Part shown: piece after piece, positions 33,301-63,020 of the stretch
Position numbering within the stretch: position 1 is the first letter of the stretch
Layout: every line of letters begins with the position of its first letter
DNA from: Antedon bifida
Lineage: Eukaryota > Echinodermata > Crinoidea > Comatulida > Antedonidae
Length of the DNA stretch: 64,000 nucleotides
Direction of reading: 5' to 3'
Assembly (NCBI GenBank): GCA_963402885.1
Contig: OY727098.1
Coordinates: 25,086,417-25,150,416, forward strand
Notes under the pieces: generated by a model
Told to the model about the DNA's origin: nothing
Seen by the model: the letters and a program-made list of their open reading frames with translations, nothing else
Databases searched by the model: none
Program-made: the position numbers and the translations under genes

Positions 33301-36300
33301 ATGGCCTTCAGCAAGATGACTCTCCACTCATATGTAGTTTTGATTCTCTGTGTAACATGTACTCTGCACACCTCTAGAGCTGGTAAGTTGCAGCATAGTT
33401 AAGAATAAGTTAACCACTATAATTATAGGGTATCATTCTTGACCATCATCTTACTTTTATTCCGCACGTTGATAAGTTGTGCAACAAATTAAGTTCCTCT
33501 ATCTCCATCCTCGCCCGAACTCGAAAATTTGTCCACCAAGCTACATCTCTTATGTTATACAATGCTCTTGTCTTACCTCATATTGACTATTGTTGTTCTC
33601 TCTGGGGCTCACGAGCACCACTCGTTACTAAAGTCCAGAAACTTCAAAATAGAGCTAAAAGAGTTATTTTGAAAGTTCACCCTCATACCCCATCCCACCT
33701 TATTGGTAACACCATTTCTATCTCATCCGTTTCTCAACGTTATCAGTTTCAACTTGGTTGTCTCGCCTATCGGGCTTCCATCAATACCGTTCCGGATTAC
33801 ATCAGTCGCATGTCAACCAGGACTCAGCCCGGAGGTCGACCTACTACCAGATCCATCTCTAATTGTAATTATATTATTCCTCGACCTTCTTTAGAGATTT
33901 TTAAACAATGTTTCAGTTATAAAACGCCTATGTATAATATGATTCCTAAAATCATTCGACAATCTGGAAATGTTATTTCCTTTAAACGTGAACTTAAAAA
34001 ATTTATTTCCAGTTAATATTGTTCGTACTATGTATATACATATTTTTTATCTGTCAACGATTTTAACTTCTATATGAATTTTATATAATCATTGTAAATT
34101 TATAAGCCTTTAATATATTGTGTCATTTGAATATTTAATATTTTATGTGTTGTACTGTATGTATGTTTTATCGAGGGCCCTGAATGATCAGTTCTATTTG
34201 GAATCAGGTGTTTCTGAGTCATCTGCATGGAGGCGCTCAGCTGTTTTTCCTTGAGTCTGAAGTGCTCGGCGAGTTCAGCGTCGGTGCTGCGCTGGATTGC
34301 CTCGGCCGTTATGTCTATCGCGCCTCCGTACATGTTTCCGCTGTACTGCCTCGAGCTCGTTTTCATTCCGAGTGCTGGAACGTCCGAAGAAGCGGTGCAT
34401 CTGTCCAGAACCTCAGCCGGTGCGACTTTTGTTGTTATGCTGAACGTGGGTAAACCTCCGTAGAAAACGAAAGGGATGAGCCACATGGTGTGGTCGTTCT
34501 CGTCCTCCGACATTGTCGATTCCAAGAGAATTTTCGTCTTCAGTCGCACGTCTTTAGCTACGCACACGTCTCGATCAGTCAAAGACGCTCCTCTGTCAGA
34601 GAAACCCACGTAGTCTGGGTGACCGCTCAAGGCACGTAGCTCCGCCATCGGATAGTGATCGTGCTCCATCAGGGCCCTTAGATCCAACGGAGCGAATCCG
34701 GTATATGCGCCGATCGTGTAGGCCTACGGTGTATCCATGACCTGTTCCTTTTTTTTCTTTTTTTTCGGAATAAGTACAGAAATTGTAGGACAAAACACAA
34801 ATACTACCCACTGCTGGTGGTTGTTGGTTTGATGGTTGTTGGATGGGGTCTTTTCTTGTTAAAATTTTTTTTAGTTTTCATTTTCCACCCCACTTTTTCC
34901 GTAGCGCGACATCTGCTCTGCGCTTTCGGCCAACGTAGGATATCGCACGCATATCATCTGCCCGTCGAGTATGGTTGTCGAACCGGTGTTGAGGTACATG
35001 CAGTTCGGGGATTGCGTGACCACCGACAACAGTTTGTTAGAGGGCCAGTCGCTCAACTCGGTGCCGGCGACGCCGAGCACCACGTATCTTCTCATGCTGC
35101 TGTCTTCTATCAAACGTTCTCTCTCTGCATCGCTGACGTTTGCACACATAGGCGTGTTCATGCCGTTGGGTCCCGGTATGAATCCGACTCGACCGTTGTT
35201 TGAATTGTACCGACCGAGCATCACCTGTCCCGGTTTGATAAGCGAGTTGTCGGATGGAGGGTATAGTTTGCCGCGCAAGTCGTTGTTGCATCCGCCGAAG
35301 TTCGTGTGAAGGTAACACGGATCGACTGCGTACGCTCGGATCGATCCGTCTTAACGCTTCCCATCACGGTGATTTTTTTTATTCTTCTTCTTCTTTTGAT
35401 CAAATTAATTTCTTGTATATTATATATTATTTAAGACACTAATAATTCTGACCGTTTTCCCTTCAATTTTATTCAGTTTTTTTTTTTTTTTTTTTACTCA
35501 CAACCCGGGCTACTACCAGTACAGGTCAAATAAAAGATTTTGGGTCATTTTCTTGAAAAAGTTCTCATTAGACTGAATAGAAACATATACCTTCAGATTA
35601 ATTTGAGCCCATAAAGTTTTTCCAACTGTTAGTTTACGGAGTTATATGATATGTAGGTCAAAGGTAAAAAATGCCAAAAATCATACTTCCGGCCATTTTT
35701 GAACAAACTTTTCCATTAGAACGAATATTAACATGCATCTCCCAAATAATTTGACACTAAAATTATTTCATTTAATCTAAGCGTTGCAAAGATATGACCA
35801 TTTTGTTTGCAATGGGTCAAAACATTCAAATTGGGATCTGGACTAGTGTATAAAAATGCAAAAAGCACGTTAAACATCATCTGATACCGTAATTCCCGAG
35901 GGAAGGCGCTTTTCTAAATCGAAAGTAGCCCTACCTCTAAAACCTAAAATAAAGTTAGGCTACTGTAAAATGTGTTTGAAGAGTGGACGGGCGAGTGATT
36001 GGCCGGTAACTTGAATAAGTGCACAGGTAAACATTAAACAATCTTGATAAAAACTAAAAATGAAATGAATGTGTGTGTAATTTCAATATCTTCTTTGATT
36101 TTTGTCACATTAAAAGATACTGTTGATGTATTCGTGGGTTCGGCGTGGAAACTAACTATGGGACTTTGTATTGGATCGGATTACCAGGTATTTGCTGGGG
36201 ATTTTAATGGAGATGGCCGTCAAGACGTGCTCTGTCACAACACCAAAACTGGCTCCAAAGAGATATATTACTCACGGTAAAAAACAAACACCGTCCAAAT

Positions 36301-37374
36301 ACATTTCAAACAACAAATAATAAATGTGGATCTACTGAGCACATAATGCGTAAATCCTTTATGCGCTTCGCATTTAAAATAACAAGTTTTCAGTAATAAA
36401 AAAAAAATAGATTAATCGATATTAAAAATACCTTACAAAATCGTATATACCCAAACCAGATTTAACACAAAATGAATGTGTGATTTACTCGATAAAGCAT
36501 TAATCTTGGAAATGTATAGGCCTAGCAGCGCTGATATCACATTATTTTGTTAAATGTAAGAACTATTCTTTTTTAAAGGAGCGATGGATCTTTGATTGCA
36601 GAGCGTGCATGGAAAAAAAATATGGAATGGTGCTACCACAACGGGGCTCAACTTTTTGTAGGTGATTTCAACGGTGACGGTCGCACAGATATGCTGTGTC
36701 ATGATAGTAAGGGTTACAAGTGGGTTTCTCTAGCTCAGCCTGGAGGTGTGTTCTTGGGTACATCTTGGAGGAGAAATATAGGTTGGTGTTTAGATGATGG
36801 TGATGTTCTTGTCGCCGACTTCAACGCAGACGGCCGAGACGATATGCTGTGTCAGCGCAACCGTGACGGCTACAAATGGATATCATATGCCAACCAAGAC
36901 GGCAGCTTTTCAGGTACTGATTGGTATCTAGGAATGGGTTGGTGTACGGGCACAAACGGCCACCTTTTCACGGGAGATTTTAACGGAGATCGTAGAGCTG
37001 ACCTTCTCTGCCATGACCATAATAACGGGTATAAGTGGGTAGCATTAGCAACAACGAGCGGTACATTTACTGCAACATCATGGGAAGGAAATTTGGGATG
37101 GTGCTACCACCGTGGCGCAGAGATCTTCATCGGCGATTTCAATAAAGATAAACGTGACGATATGATTTGCACTGATGGCGCTGGTAAAAAATGGATAGCC
37201 TACTCTGGAGTAGATGGTTCCTTTACTGGAACAGATTGGGAGCGAGAGATGAACTGGTGTATGTCTGGTAATAAGTTCTTAATTGCCGATGTGAATGGAG
37301 ATGGTGGAGATGATATGGTGTGTCATACCCCATCCAACGGCTATAAATACATAGCATTTAATCAAATTCCATAA
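33301..37374 (+). CDS. Secreted six-repeat FG-GAP/VCBS-like beta-propeller protein, 345 aa
   Basis: Exons 33301-33382, 36117-36276 and 36579-37374 (TAA) join in phase. Exon 1 encodes a signal peptide (MTLHSYVVLILCVTCTLHTS). The mature part is six repeats of about 50 residues, each with an aromatic/W-x-WC start and a DFNGDGRxDMLC-type loop: AGDFNGDGRQDVLCH, VGDFNGDGRTDMLCH, VADFNADGRDDMLCQ, TGDFNGDRRADLLCH, IGDFNKDKRDDMICT and IADVNGDGGDDMVCH. The DxNxDG loops are calcium-binding as in FG-GAP/VCBS propellers. Two Cys per repeat (WC and LCH) suggest a disulfide-locked extracellular propeller. No enzyme domain is present. An extracellular lectin-like, adhesive or immune role is possible but only inferred. 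Exon 1 assignment rests on phase and the signal peptide. The 2.7-kb first intron contains foreign insertions. Confidence 0.85.
33428..34150 (+). pseudogene. 5'-truncated non-LTR retrotransposon (jockey/CR1-like RT end)
   Basis: An open stretch from about 33430 to the TAA near 34014 encodes the end of a reverse-transcriptase ORF: GIILDHHLTFIPHVDKLCNK, YNALVLPHIDYCCSLWG, then a C-terminal region ending ELKKFISS. This is the thumb and post-RT part of jockey/CR1-type elements. The catalytic YADD region and endonuclease are missing, so the copy is dead. It lies in intron 1 of the FG-GAP repeat gene, in the same orientation. An AT-rich 3' UTR runs to about 34150-34170. Confidence 0.85.
34172..34723 (-). 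CDS. Unrecognised open frame in GC-rich island, part 2 (possibly viral)
   Basis: On the minus strand an open frame runs from 34723 (after a TAG) and keeps protein-like composition to about 34172. There it meets the 3' end of the non-LTR fragment; the frame stays formally open to 34100. Visible stretches are LDLRALMEHDHYPMAELRAL, PDYVGFSDRGASLTDRD, TMWLIPFVFYGGLPTFSITT and NMYGGAIDITAEAIQRSTDA. There is no signal peptide and no enzyme motif I recognise. Base composition is visibly GC-richer than the surrounding host DNA. A structural protein of a large DNA virus or other foreign source is one idea, unproven. TAG/GCC at its 5' edge could be a splice acceptor. Confidence 0.45.
34724..34873 (-). 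other. AT-rich spacer between the two island frames
   Basis: On the minus strand it contains A-rich tracts, CCAACAACCATCAAACCAAC and host-like GTAGGCCTAC. Both flanking frames have stops here. It could be an intron, a small insertion or the scar of a rearrangement. Confidence 0.4.
34871..35350 (-). CDS. Unrecognised open frame in GC-rich island, part 1 (possibly viral)
   Basis: On the minus strand the frame is open from 35350 (a TAA sits at 35351-35353) to the TAA at 34871. Visible stretches are NFGGCNNDLRGKLYPPSDNS, KPGQVMLGRYNSNNGRVGFI, RRYVVLGVAGTELSDW and GSTTILDGQMICVRYPTLAE. No ATG begins the open part convincingly, so it is probably a fragment. The Gly- and beta-rich character suggests a structural protein. 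GC content is clearly higher than both sides. It is in the same orientation as part 2 and may be the upstream half of one broken gene. The family is not recognised. Confidence 0.45.
   Translation of the reverse strand, partial: DGSIRAYAVDPCYLHTNFGGCNNDLRGKLYPPSDNSLIKPGQVMLGRYNSNNGRVGFIPGPNGMNTPMCANVSDAERERLIEDSSMRRYVVLGVAGTELSDWPSNKLLSVVTQSPNCMYLNTGSTTILDGQMICVRYPTLAESAEQMSRYGKSGVENEN
35354..36116. other. Right part of intron 1, FG-GAP repeat gene
   Basis: It returns to AT-rich host composition. Contains T tracts and moderately GC stretches around 35500-35960 with no coding features recognised. It ends at the acceptor CATTAAAAG. Confidence 0.55.
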
Positions 37375-37427
37375 AAATAGATTGATATTTGTAATTATAT
37401 ACTAATTCAGTATTTTGTAATTTGTTG

Positions 37428-37433
37428 AATAAA
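37428..37433 (+). terminator. Probable poly(A) signal of the FG-GAP repeat gene
   Basis: AATAAA lies 54 bp after the stop codon at 37372-37374, a usual spacing for a short 3' UTR. Confidence 0.65.
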
Positions 37434-37723
37434 ATTAATTGTAGCAGTTCTAACAACTTTTTTTTAATAGGCCTATTTGAATGTTAATCTTTGATAACAT
37501 GTTTTCTGCTTTTAGTGGAAAGGTTTATACCTTATTATTGCTTAATCTTCTCATACGATTTTCTATTTCTATTTTGATATTGTAATTGTTTTTATCAAAT
37601 AAATGAATGAATTAAAGAATAGATATTTAGAAACTTTTGTATGTGTTAAGATAATGAATCTTCGCATTATTATACTGTTCGTCCGCCGTGTGATGACACG
37701 CAAAATCGCATTTGTGTGTAACT

Positions 37724-37993
37724 AAGGCAATCTAACAACAGGACTGAAAAATAAAGACAAAAATATCATAAATTGTGGTGAAAAGAATTTAAAAAATTAA
37801 GTACTATACCTATTAAACCTTCATGACACATCGGACTTTTAAAAGTACCAAAATAAAATAATGAAACGTATGGTGCCAGAGAATTCGATACAAAACTATT
37901 ATGAATTTGTCGCAGCCAATCATAGAATCAAAGGACTTTTACGAGTTCCTATCTTGATAAGGCAAGCTCGTCGTCCTGTTGTTAGATTGCCTT
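37724..37993. mobile_element. Inverted-repeat MITE-like element
   Basis: AAGGCAATCTAACAACAGGA at 37724 and TCCTGTTGTTAGATTGCCTT ending near 37993 are perfect inverted copies of about 20 bp bounding about 270 bp of AT-rich, noncoding DNA. Target duplications were not resolved. Confidence 0.7.
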
Positions 37994-38216
37994 TGTCATC
38001 ATATTTCAGAGTAAAAACATAAAAATATCTACAAACGTAAATAAATAAGAGCGACAATGCGTCCGTTCAGTATAAATATTTTTAAAACTTTTCAGATTGT
38101 TTTAAATAAACTTTTTCATCAACTGTGCAGTGCATTGAGGTTTTAATGTAATGCGCTCTGTAAAATAAATAAATAAAATTATTATTATAATAAAATCATC
38201 ACATTCGATACGAAGG

Positions 38217-38395
38217 TTGACCCGCCGTCTAGTACGATTCTTTGCTAAGCGGTGTAAGGTGACGGGACGTTTTGACGAACACCACTTCGCCGAAAGACAA
38301 CTGGTACACAGACTATTCGCCGACCGGACGTTTCACCGACCGAACATTTCCCCTACCGGTCATTTCATCGACAGAACATTCCACTGTAACTGGTC
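38217..38395. repeat. Degenerate short tandem repeat with GACCGGACGTTTC words
   Basis: Variants of CCGACCGGACGTTTCACCGA, CCGACCGAACATTTC and CGACAGAACATTCC repeat irregularly. Such arrays are often the inner part of foldback transposons. Confidence 0.55.
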
Positions 38396-38430
38396 GCAAA
38401 AATGTACATTTACGTTGGTCATTGATCATT

Positions 38431-38822
38431 GTACTAACATGTACGGTTCTCCTTTATGGTCTAATCATTTTTAAAAAGATATCAACCGACTTAAAGTTTG
38501 TTATAATGATGCTTTCCGGATGTTGTTGGAACAAACCAGATTTGTTAGTGCGAACAATTTGTTTGTGGAAAACAATATTCCATCATTTTATGAATATTTG
38601 AGGATTTCGACTTTCCGATTTCTTACAAGAATAATGAAAAGCGAAAACAGAATGTTAATTTGTATATATAAATATTTGTTAATGGATTCAAACATGTACT
38701 ACAAATGGAGAGAGGCATTATATACCAATAGATAAAAGTTTTGGTCCTCTCTCCTTCATCTTTTTTTTGTGTAATGTATTATACCATATGGACAATTGTC
38801 TGAAATAAAAGTTGAATTGAAT
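38431..38822 (+). pseudogene. Non-LTR retrotransposon 3' fragment with in-frame stop
   Basis: CTNMYGSPLWSNHF, a TAA, then RLKVCYNDAFRMLLEQTRFV and NNIPSFYEYLRISTFRFL form the end of a retrotransposon reverse-transcriptase ORF, stopping near 38735. A 3' UTR with AATAAAAG and a TTGAATTGAATTG tail follows. The stop and severe truncation make it a dead copy. Confidence 0.75.
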
Positions 38823-40448
38823 TGGGCCTCTCAATTTCAACGTTCCGCCGGCCTTCTGAACGGTTCTACGTAGATACTCAAACTATGTATCACTTTTGGA
38901 AGAAAAATCACCTGGAAAAAAATACACAAATACAAATGTAAATAAAAATGCGACACACATTTGATATTGCAGTAAATTTTAATAGATAACCAAAAGTATT
39001 TTTAACTTTTTGGTCCTCCTTTCATATCAGTGGTGAACAATTTGTACAGAACTTTCACAAAAGATTTTTTTCTAAACAAGAAAGATAAGACAATTATTGG
39101 GTTTATATAGACAATAAGATTACTCATAATTATAATGGTACTATCAAATGAGGATTCTGGTATTAGATACATACGGTAAGTAGTGTACCCAATATACTGG
39201 TTGTAATGAGCTCCAGGAAAGATATTAAGGGTACTCTAAGGTATAGGATGGGAAACTATATCACAAAAACAAATATTCACACACTTTTTAACACAGTATA
39301 TATTTTATACATAATTGTTTAAACAAACATATTTTTTACACTTGCATTTCTATGAAAATTTATTTCAAACATTTGTTGTTCTTTAGGTTCATTTTACTGT
39401 TTCATCATATTATTTTTGTTCATCTTCCATGATTGCTTGGTTTGATTATAATTACTATTTACTGGTATCTAAAAATACCACAATGTGATGATATAAGGAA
39501 GACATTTATGAATGTCCATGCTCAATACTATTATCGGGAGAATTTTAAAGAATAGGGAGTGTGTTTATACAAAACGTCCTTTAGCAGTGTCAGTTTTAAA
39601 GCCAGTTACAAATATAATATACAAAATATACAAAAATTGAAATGCAACTTAATAAATACAAATTAATAAACACAAACAAAAAAAAGTAACATATTCCACA
39701 ATTTGTTAAGCTATATAATAAACAAAATAATATATAGCTTCATTCAATAAATTCTTGATAATTCATTTAAACTTTCGTAATAATACTGTGAAATGAAATG
39801 CCCATATTTGGCAATTTAAATGTATAATAGCACGGCACACACTTTTAATGGCATATAGTTATTTTCCTGAGGTAAGATTGAGGGCGCTATAGTAGAGTAC
39901 ATGACTATATTTTAGCAACAAAAGAGCCATATTTTTTTCATTGTAGGACTACATTTTTCTGAAATTTTGTCAATTATTTTTGTTATTGTTTACACCAGAG
40001 ACGATGAAAAACATTTGTTTTCTGCATTTTTCGTAGAATGCAAATAATTTCTTCCCTTCTGGATATCAGCCCCTGGCTGCTATAGCAACAAAGGTGGATT
40101 TGACCAATCACAAACATGTATTACAACCACTGAAAATTTGATGATTTCAGGCCGAGTAGTTTGACCAGGGAGGTATAAAAATACCTCCCTGGTTTGACCC
40201 TCTAGTTGGTTCTTCAAATCTTGTAATTCATTATTAAATATTATTAAGAATGATCACATTTCCCAAACAAATTAATTCTACACTTTATCTTCTTCATTTT
40301 ATACTGGTCTAATATTAATATATTAAATTAATATGCAAATTAATATGCAAATTGTATGCAAATTATTCAGAACGAAAAAGGGAAGTGTGGGCAGCATTAA
40401 AACATCAGTTTTTGCACAATTTATTTCGTCTTATCTCCTACAAGAGAG

Positions 40449-58438
<17,990 letters not shown>

Positions 58439-58999
58439 CTGTTTAGATGATAGATAGATAATAATAATTAATTGAAAAAACACTTATTTTATATTTTAAT
58501 ATTTATACACATTTTTAATACTTTTAAGTGGTTTAATTATATTTTACTTAAATATTTCAATATAAAATTCACTATATCCATAAAATCTAAATGAAATATA
58601 AATTACTTTGTTTATCCTATACTTCTTTCCTTGTTTTTAAAATTTTTTTATTATAATTAATTCGCAAACATTTCATAAACAGCAATATAAAAATCTATAT
58701 TGATATATTTCCTGGTTACTGGCTATATTGAGTATTAATTTTGTACGAGATAGTTACATAGTTGTAAGTAAATAATTTATACAATCTGGATAGATGAATA
58801 TGGATATATCATTAAGTATGAAAACAATCTATACATAGTATACTGTTTAATGATTTATATTTTTAATGAATGACATTAATAATGCAATATGTTTCCAATA
58901 TTTCTAAGAACTACAATATTTTAATGTCAAATAATCAATATCCACACATTTTTATATTTATATTTTCAAACGATTATTGTAAATGAGTGCCCAAGTTCA

Positions 59000-59420
59000 A
59001 CTAAATGATTCTCTCTTGAAACGTTTTCCGTCACTCAGACATTACGCTTTCCACGATTTGTTTCCATATTTGTCTGTTTTGGGCAGGATGGTTTGTTAGT
59101 GTGCTAAAGTCTACATTATTTTCCTTTTAAATCTTTTTATATTTGGTTTATCCAGTTTTCTTTTGGTCTTCCTTTTTACTTTCTTTTTAGTTTCCTTCAT
59201 TTCTTGTTTAATTGGCGCATCATCCGGTATCTAATTATGTGTCCATACTATTTTAATCTTCTTACTTTAATTCTTTTACTCCATTCTTCTTGTTTTGTTA
59301 TTTTGTATATTTTAGCATTACTCACTCTATCTAACTTATTATTCATTATCTTTCGCAACATCTACAGTATGCTGTCCTTCCTAAATGGTTGCCATTTTTA
59401 TTGTATACTATTTTTGATGT
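59000..59420 (-). pseudogene. Decayed non-LTR retrotransposon C-terminus
   Basis: On the minus strand, in broken frames: KITKQEEWSKRIKVRRLK, a stop, YGHIIRYRMM, then KGRPKENWINQI and CPKQTNMETN. The order R-R-L-K/W-x-Y-G-H, then G-R-P-K-x-x-W is the usual end of reverse-transcriptase ORFs in RTE/jockey-like elements. Several stops and frameshifts show that it is dead. Confidence 0.65.
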
Positions 59421-60209
59421 TTCATTGAAATAAAGATATGTCATATACATTTGACAGTTGTTTTTAGAATCATAAAAGAATACTAATGTCAAATGATGAA
59501 TGCACTATAATAATAAATAATTGTTTTCTTTTCTTCTAGCTATAAAATGTAATATCTATATCTTAACACCTAATATAATTACAATTTGAATAGCAAAGTC
59601 AACAACGCATTACTGCCTTATCTCATACAATGGTAGATGCATGCCGATCTAATATCAATGATATTGATTGAGTTGGTAGTCTCCAATGATCTACCTCTTC
59701 AAGGCAATAATAACATATCTTAAAGAATTTATAGTGGAAAATATATTAGTAAATACAGCATTGTGTTATCACTCCTACTATAAGATAAAAATCCATCTTA
59801 GTTACTGTATAATGATGCCTGAGAATCAGTCGAATGCAATTACCCAGCGTTGGAGGCTAAAACAGAGGCCTTTCCCCCTGTGCTAACTCCACTGGCATAC
59901 ACATTACTATAGTAATTGAAATGGCAAAACTATTTATTTGTAATGTATTTTTTTTAATGTGTACTGTACATCGACCACATTTCTGTTAAGTTAAGACTCA
60001 CAAAAACAGGTCAAACATTGTATCAAGGCCTAAATACTTTAAAATTAACTGCTGAATTTAATCTAATGGCCTACTATCTTTTGCATTGTAATTTAAAACA
60101 TTTTTATTTGGACACCTATGACACCACTAGAGTAATATGGTATTGTATTATACTATGTGCATGGAACAACAGGAAGAGACAACATAGTGAATTAAATTAT
60201 TTACCATAG

Positions 60210-60400
60210 GGTCACCAGTGGCATTGCAGAGACCAAAGGCTCCTGGTTTAGGAAGCCTAATGTGGCCTTCCAATGCAGGAGGCTTCTGGTGTTTTTACTA
60301 GCTTTTTTCAACATGTTTAATGCATGTTTTCTTCCTCTGGGAAGTAAGTTCTGGGGTCCCTGGGTTCAGCCAGTGAGCGTTCATTGCCACCGAGGGTCAC
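60210..60400 (-). repeat. Interspersed repeat family R1, copy 2
   Basis: Reverse-complement match to 5830-6035 (shared GTGAGCG, CACTGG, AACCCAGGG and CCTAAACC words). Confidence 0.6.
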
Positions 60401-61469
60401 TCTTGTGTAAACATTTGATTATCATTCATGTTTTGATCAAATAAGTTAGGCATAATTAAACTGATAATTACATTACTATATGGGTCACACTGTTATCATT
60501 GTATGGTTAGGACTTGAGAACTATTGATAATGACATTACAAAGTTCTTTTTTTAATGATTTGTAACTATCCAACTTACTGTAGTACAGTATATTTTAAAG
60601 AACTGTTCATATTATTTTTTATCACAAATTCATTTTATTTTTGTATTTTATCAGTAGAGTTAACCTTGGAGCTATTATTAGCAAAGTATAAAAATAAATA
60701 AATCTATAAAATATGTATTGCTATTAATAATTTGAAAAAAAAAAAAATTTTCTAGGTAAACTAGCTAGGAGGGAACTTTATAAAGTAAAAATAATTTACA
60801 GCTTTGACCTTCTTTTCTATAACCAGTCAAAATTTATATTTCAATCTACAAATTTAGAATTAAATTTAAAATTGTTGTAATACTAGACCTGGAAATACAT
60901 TAATAAATATGTACCTAGAGGTTCAAATGGTTATATGTTGACCTTTAAAATAATAAATAAAATACTCTCCCAGAGAGAAAAAGTGTTTCTATCCAGGAAT
61001 CTGTTTGGTTGCACTACTTGCCAATAGCATATTCTACTACTACTTGTTATTAATATGAAAACGATGTTGTATTTGAATCAAATTTAGGTATGCACTTGTA
61101 ATATATAGCACATCCCATTGGAGTGGTTGCCTATATTAATTAGCATAGTCTCTGAATATAAGACAATATCTTTTGCAATAACAAACCACATGGGGCTTAA
61201 GTTTGTCTATAAAAATAAAGGTTAATGTGAAATAGGGAAGACTGGGAGATTTGTAAAGCTTTTGTGATTTACATTCTGCTTAATAATTCAAGGAGATGTC
61301 TAAATAAATGCTTGTTCTGATACTAATTATAAAGAATGATTGGTGGTATTTTTTTGTCAGAATACTTTAGTGTTTGTAGAAAAAAACAATAATGTTAGTC
61401 ATGTGCAAGTCTCATCAATTACGATTAAGAAAAGATATTGCTTACACAGTACAAGGATTCAAGTGGAGT

Positions 61470-61700
61470 GGCTGCAAGGTTAAGACAGGGGCATGTCTGC
61501 AATGGAACAAGTCTTCTCAAATAAAGCTGGAGGTCCAGTATATATTTATGCCATTGCATCTTTCAGAAGTAGTAAAGGGTTATCCCACTCACTCTGCACC
61601 TCGGTCCATTTCAGCCCCCGTCGCTTTTCACCTCAGTTGAGGAAATCCGGAGTAGGCCCTCAACGGACTCTACAGCAGCCACAGTGCAGCGCTTACCATG
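61470..61700 (+). mobile_element. SINE family S1 body, copy 4 (diverged)
   Basis: AACAAGTCTTCTCAAATAAAG, CTGGAGGTCCAGTATA, CATTTCAGCCCCCGTCGC and a TTGAGGAAATCCGGAGTAGG stretch parallel the body of 9727-10075. Confidence 0.5.
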
Positions 61701-62879
61701 TCCCAAAGGTTTTGTACCGCAAGAAATTCATTACAAGTGTAGACATGTAAATATCTTCCTAACACAGCAATATACATACTTGTGTTGCATAATATTATGA
61801 TAAATTTATTTGCTATCATTCACCAGCAATAACATCATATGTGCATACATTTCCATCATATCAATAATCTTTAAAAAAAATTAATACCTTATGCAAACAG
61901 ACTAATGGAGAATTGGATGAAAGTGACTTCACATTTAAGCTAATTATGTGCAGTGACTTTGAGAGAAATGCTGCAGCAGCAGTATAGTAGGTTAAAGTAT
62001 ACACCTGGTAAAATACTACATGACTCATGCCGTATGATAATCACCGGTGAGCCTATGACCGTGAGCCGGTAATCGAACGATTCTAATGCATCGCACGCGC
62101 TATCAAAATCATATGTAAATACAGGTCGTAGGGGATCTCTCTTAGAATTTGTTATAATGCTTTAAGACTGCAATGACATTCATTGATATGATAATTTGAA
62201 GCAAATTAAATAGCAAATTTTTATAACTATATATATTATAAGATTCCATTTAAAAACACTTTGCTTAAAAATTGTTCATCTAATTTTCCTGCAATTTCAT
62301 TTCAATTATTAAGTTTGATAATAATAATAAATAGATGTCACAGAAATGCAATGAAACGACAACTTAAATTTTTTTATGAGTTAAATATTATATTATATAC
62401 TGTATTATTTCATAGCTATTGATGCTAATTCTCAATGCAATTAATAATAATAATAACGTTACTAATAATAGTACAATTTACAATTAAAAAGTAATAAAAA
62501 ACCTAAAAATGAGATTGAAATAGATTAAACTTACAATTTTCTTCAGAGATTAATTCATTTTAAAGTAACATTTTACATAAAACAATCTTATCAAATATGT
62601 TATAAGATTTTTTTATATTTTGCTATTTATTGTTTTTTTTTTTTCTGATATTGTAATCAGATTTTATTATATTTTATACCAATATTTTGACCAATTGTTT
62701 TTAATGTTTATATTTCATTCATTTAGTCCTAATTTCGTAATCAAATGTATATATACAGATACAAATCTCTTTAACTAATATACATAATAAAACAATACAA
62801 TAAGAATACAAAAGCCCATTATACAAATTGTTATATTATAAATGTTTGTTTGGTGGAATAGGACACCTAGAGTACTAGA

Positions 62880-63020
62880 TAATTTTATGAATCCTGTCAG
62901 TCTGCCTGGTTGTGTTTGTTGTATTTTTCTTGTTTTTTGTCCTTGTTGTCCATTATTGTATTAATTGTATTATTTTTATGTATCGTTTTGAGACAAAACA
63001 AATAAAATGAAAATGAAACC
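62880..63020 (+). repeat. LINE-like 3' end
   Basis: CTGTCAGTCTGCCTGGTTG, TATCGTTTTGAGACAAAACA, then AATAAAATGAAAATGAAA. Short 3' UTR-like piece with a simple-repeat tail. Confidence 0.45.

Larger units (their letters stand above)
37434..40448. other. Intergenic region between convergent FG-GAP and PLK genes
   Basis: Holds an inverted-repeat element (37724-37993), a GCGC(T)-type tail with AAAT repeats near 38120-38190, a degenerate repeat (38217-38395) and a non-LTR fragment (38431-38822). From about 38850 to 40448 the sequence is AT-rich, with no gene recognised. TTTATT at 40420-40425 is a possible PLK poly(A) signal on the minus strand. Confidence 0.55.

Noticed and set aside
34184..35442. 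Plus-strand and alternative-frame open frames in the GC-rich island
   Set aside because: GC-rich DNA gives long chance frames. The two chosen minus-strand frames have the most protein-like composition and a consistent direction.
62040..62110. Minus-strand box A/box B-like words near CGTTCGATTACCGG
   Set aside because: The spacing is too short for a tRNA and no stems are convincing. Not listed as a feature.
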